From Romanomermis culicivorax (lineage: Eukaryota; Nematoda; Enoplea; Mermithida; Mermithidae): DNA of 64,000 nt. The stretch covers positions 1-64,000 of the forward strand of contig CAWUHX010000525.1 in assembly GCA_963922205.1 (NCBI GenBank), in the 5' to 3' direction. Positions 61,455-64,000 of this stretch are shown here, one piece after another. How positions within the stretch are numbered: position 1 is the stretch's first letter; each line of letters starts with the position of its first letter. The position numbers and the translations under genes were made by a program. Under the pieces are notes generated by a model that saw only the letters and a list, made by a program, of their open reading frames with translations, was not told the DNA's origin and searched no databases.

Positions 61455-64000
61455 ATGATCAAATGCGTAATCCTCGATGATGATGGAAACGACCAATGTA
61501 TCGTCGGGACCGACTTCCTCGCGCACCCAGATATCCACGCCATTTTGAATTTTAAAGACAATTACATAGAAATCCGAGACGTAAAACTACCGCTCAAAGT
61601 AATCGCCTCGGTCCGCCCTCGAACGGAATTGTTCCTAAACGCCACCAACGACAATGTCTTAGAAGAAATCCCAGAGGACGAGCGAGTAAGTTTTTATGAC
61701 GATAAATCCGATATTTTCAGCCAACCCGAAGAAATCAAAGCTGAACAACCGATACGGCAGGCTCAACCTAATCCACACCAACCACCCCCTCGGCGGTTGG
61801 AGGTTACCGAGCTCGCCGAACCAATTTTTCTCGTCGCCCAAGCTTCCGTTTCGATTTCACCCCACTGCCAACAATGGGTCGAAAGTACCATTTTTCCCAC
61901 AACATCGGCGACTGTTCCCGACATGATTGTACAACCTCTCGCCACCGACAATGTAGCCCCAGAACTTCCAGTCGAAACCGCAGTTGTCAATATCACCAAC
62001 GGTCATTGCCCACTTCTCTTCATCAACAACACCCCAAACAGCATCAAACTCCGACCAAATCAGCTCATGGCGATGGCAAAGCACATGCTAGAGTATTCCG
62101 AAACCTACGCCGATTGCCAGATAGCAACCGCCGCCGCCGACCGCGACTTAACTGATCACGAGCCGGCCGCACTCGATAAATCGTTCCCTGGCCACAATGC
62201 ACAACAAAACCTGGAGTACGCCCTAAACAAAATGACCGAAAAAACGTACGTTTCCGCCGCGCAAAGAGCAAAAGCCCTCTAGATGCTTCGACAACACCGC
62301 GATGTCTTCAGCCTCCCCGGCGACAAACCAACTATTACCAGCGAATTGACCGTCAGTATTGACACCGGCACCGCAAAACCCGTTTCCCGCCATTATTACC
62401 GCGCTGCAATGGAGCAAAGACCGATTGTACATCGCCATATTCAAGAAATGCTTGATAAAGATTTTATTGAACCATCCCGCTCGCCCTGGGCCGCACCGCT
62501 ATTCCTGGTAAAGAAGAAAGACGGCTCTTGGAGACCTGTTGTCGACTACCGCGGAATAAACGACGTCACACCAAGCGACAAATTTCCAATCCCGCGCATA
62601 GACGATTATTTGGACGCAATGGGACACGCAAAATTCTTCACCACCCTCGATCTCAAAGCGGGGTACTGGCAGGTACCCCTTGACACCGACTCCCGCGATA
62701 AAACAACCTTCATCTGCCAAGAAGGATTGTTTCGATTCAAAGTGTTGCCGTTCGGCCTGAAAAACGCGCCCGCCGAATTTCAACGTCTAATGGAAAGAAT
62801 CCTCCGACCGTACATATGGAAAATTTGCCTCGTTTATATTGACGATATTATAATTTTTTCAAATTCGTTTGAAAAACATTTGGAACATTTACAAATCGTT
62901 TTCGACGCCCTCCGCACAGCCAATCTTATGCTTCGACCCGACAAGTGCGAATTCCTGCCACCGCAAGTCAAGTTTTTAGGCCACCTCCTTAGCGCCCGCG
63001 GAATCGCTGCCGATCCGGAGAAAGTCAAAGCTATCGCCGAATACGAATTTCCGAAGACCAAGAAAGGTATGCAAAGTTTTTTAGGTTTAGTCCAATGGTG
63101 CAAACGGTTTATCCCGAACTTGGCAACGTTGTCCAGTCCTTTGTACGGACTTCTACGAAAAGACGCCCAATATATCGCCACGGACGAACCTCACGCCGCG
63201 TTTGAAGGCATCAAATCTGCCCTCACGACATCGCCTTTCCTCCGCTACCCAGTCTACGATGGCAAAGCTCAATTCCTTATCCAAACAGACGCCAGTACGA
63301 CCACGATTGGAGCAATCTTGTACCAAGAAAATGGAAATGATCAATGGGTCCTCGCCTACAATAGCCGCGTACTCACCGATCCCGAAACCCGCTACAGTAC
63401 AACTGAGCGTGAATGCCTTGCCATTGTCTACGGCTTCCGGATGTACTGCCACTATGTGTACGGACAAAAAGTTATTGTTCGCACCGACCACAAGCCGCTC
63501 GAATGGCTCAAAGACGGAAAACATCGAAACTCGCGCCTCCAACGTTTCGCGATTAGCCTCCAGGACTACGATTATAAAGTTGAATACATTAAGGGAAAAG
63601 ACAATGCTTGCGCCGATTTCTTGTCCAGGAAAGACGACCACGACAAATCCCCAATACAGACCGTCGAGAATTTGACAGCCACGATTTTCCGCGAGAATTT
63701 CCACCCTGCTGGCGCAACTACGGACACCGACTTAATGGTACCGGAACTACGCCCAGCAGCGGCCTCACCGCCCACGGAAGTCGACGCCGAAATCAACGCC
63801 ATCACCCGTGCAATGACCAAAACGACCATCAGTCAACCCACACTCTCTAATTCTATGCCAACAGCTGTCGACCACAAACCGCCACCAGCCGAGGCCATTA
63901 CGATCGCCGCTCACGAGGAAGTTTTAAAAGCTCAAGCCGCGGATCCAGCCATAACAAAAATCATCGCCACCCTCAGACAGGATAACGCCGCCAAACAGCC
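61455..64000 (+). mobile_element. Ty3/gypsy retrotransposon pol (protease C-terminus, RT, RNase H), 5'-deleted, one in-frame TAG
   Basis: 61455-62279 resembles the end of a retropepsin-type domain (CIVGTDFLAHPDIHAIL) followed by a Pro-rich linker; the catalytic DTG and gag are absent. A TAG at 62280-62282 is followed in the same frame by an uninterrupted frame to the window edge. It carries RT motifs ([54 protein letters not shown] near 62836), then the RNase H region ([41 protein letters not shown]) and the start of the integrase side. The replication enzyme copies RNA into DNA; here no complete element can be judged. Codon third positions are much GC-richer than in the host genes, which suggests a fairly recent arrival. 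The TAG may be a CAG-to-TAG change. Confidence 0.9.

Overview
The window is eukaryotic nuclear DNA from an animal, most likely a nematode. Seven of the nine TMEM120 introns and several others are 50-65 bases long with (T)TTTCAG-type acceptors, intergenic DNA is AT-rich, and there is a tiny TTAGGC run at 44561-44580. The species cannot be named from the sequence. There are few host genes and the rest is a dense, nested layer of DNA transposons.

Layout. 1-2649: decayed Polinton/Maverick-like DNA polymerase B with introns and stop codons. 3805-8776: a Merlin/IS1016-type transposon whose long inverted ends contain 144-bp tandem units. 11494-15731: broken NADAR plus SGNH-hydrolase reading frames, split by nested inserts. 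18006-25471 (minus strand): a multidomain MULE transposase gene (DNA-binding domain, DDE, SWIM, C48-like, PHD, USP-like). Its PHD finger is split by a 3.5-kb insertion (18924-22458). That insertion consists of two hAT ends bracketing a six-exon DHHC palmitoyltransferase gene, flanked by an exact 8-bp duplication; it is the strongest finding here. 25872-30860: hairpin-unit repeat arrays and G-rich MITEs nested in each other. 31053-33820: TMEM120/TACAN gene, ten exons. 34795-38100: a hAT element with two further elements inside it. 38265-38618: UPF0235/DUF167 gene. 40321-41505: unrecognised protein. 41837-45423: nested repeats. 46104-47761: membrane-anchored histidine acid phosphatase. 47942-53685: nested repeats. 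53991-59362: site-2 protease (MBTPS2), four exons. 60973-64000: a GC-richer Ty3/gypsy retrotransposon running off the right edge.

How the parts relate. The host genes (palmitoyltransferase, TMEM120, UPF0235, acid phosphatase, S2P) form no pathway or operon. The unifying theme is transposition. About eighteen insertions can be delimited by 8-bp target duplications (exact or one or two mismatches), and most start with CA and end with TG, as hAT elements do. Several families (called J, K, L, M, N and H here) share one plan: a CA-N-N-G-T-run end, then a family-specific palindromic word repeated near the ends. Four of them (J, K, M, N) also carry a recognisable core resembling AAAATTTTC-CGGCGCTTCGCGC, while L shares J-type interior sequence. 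The words differ between families while the framework is kept.
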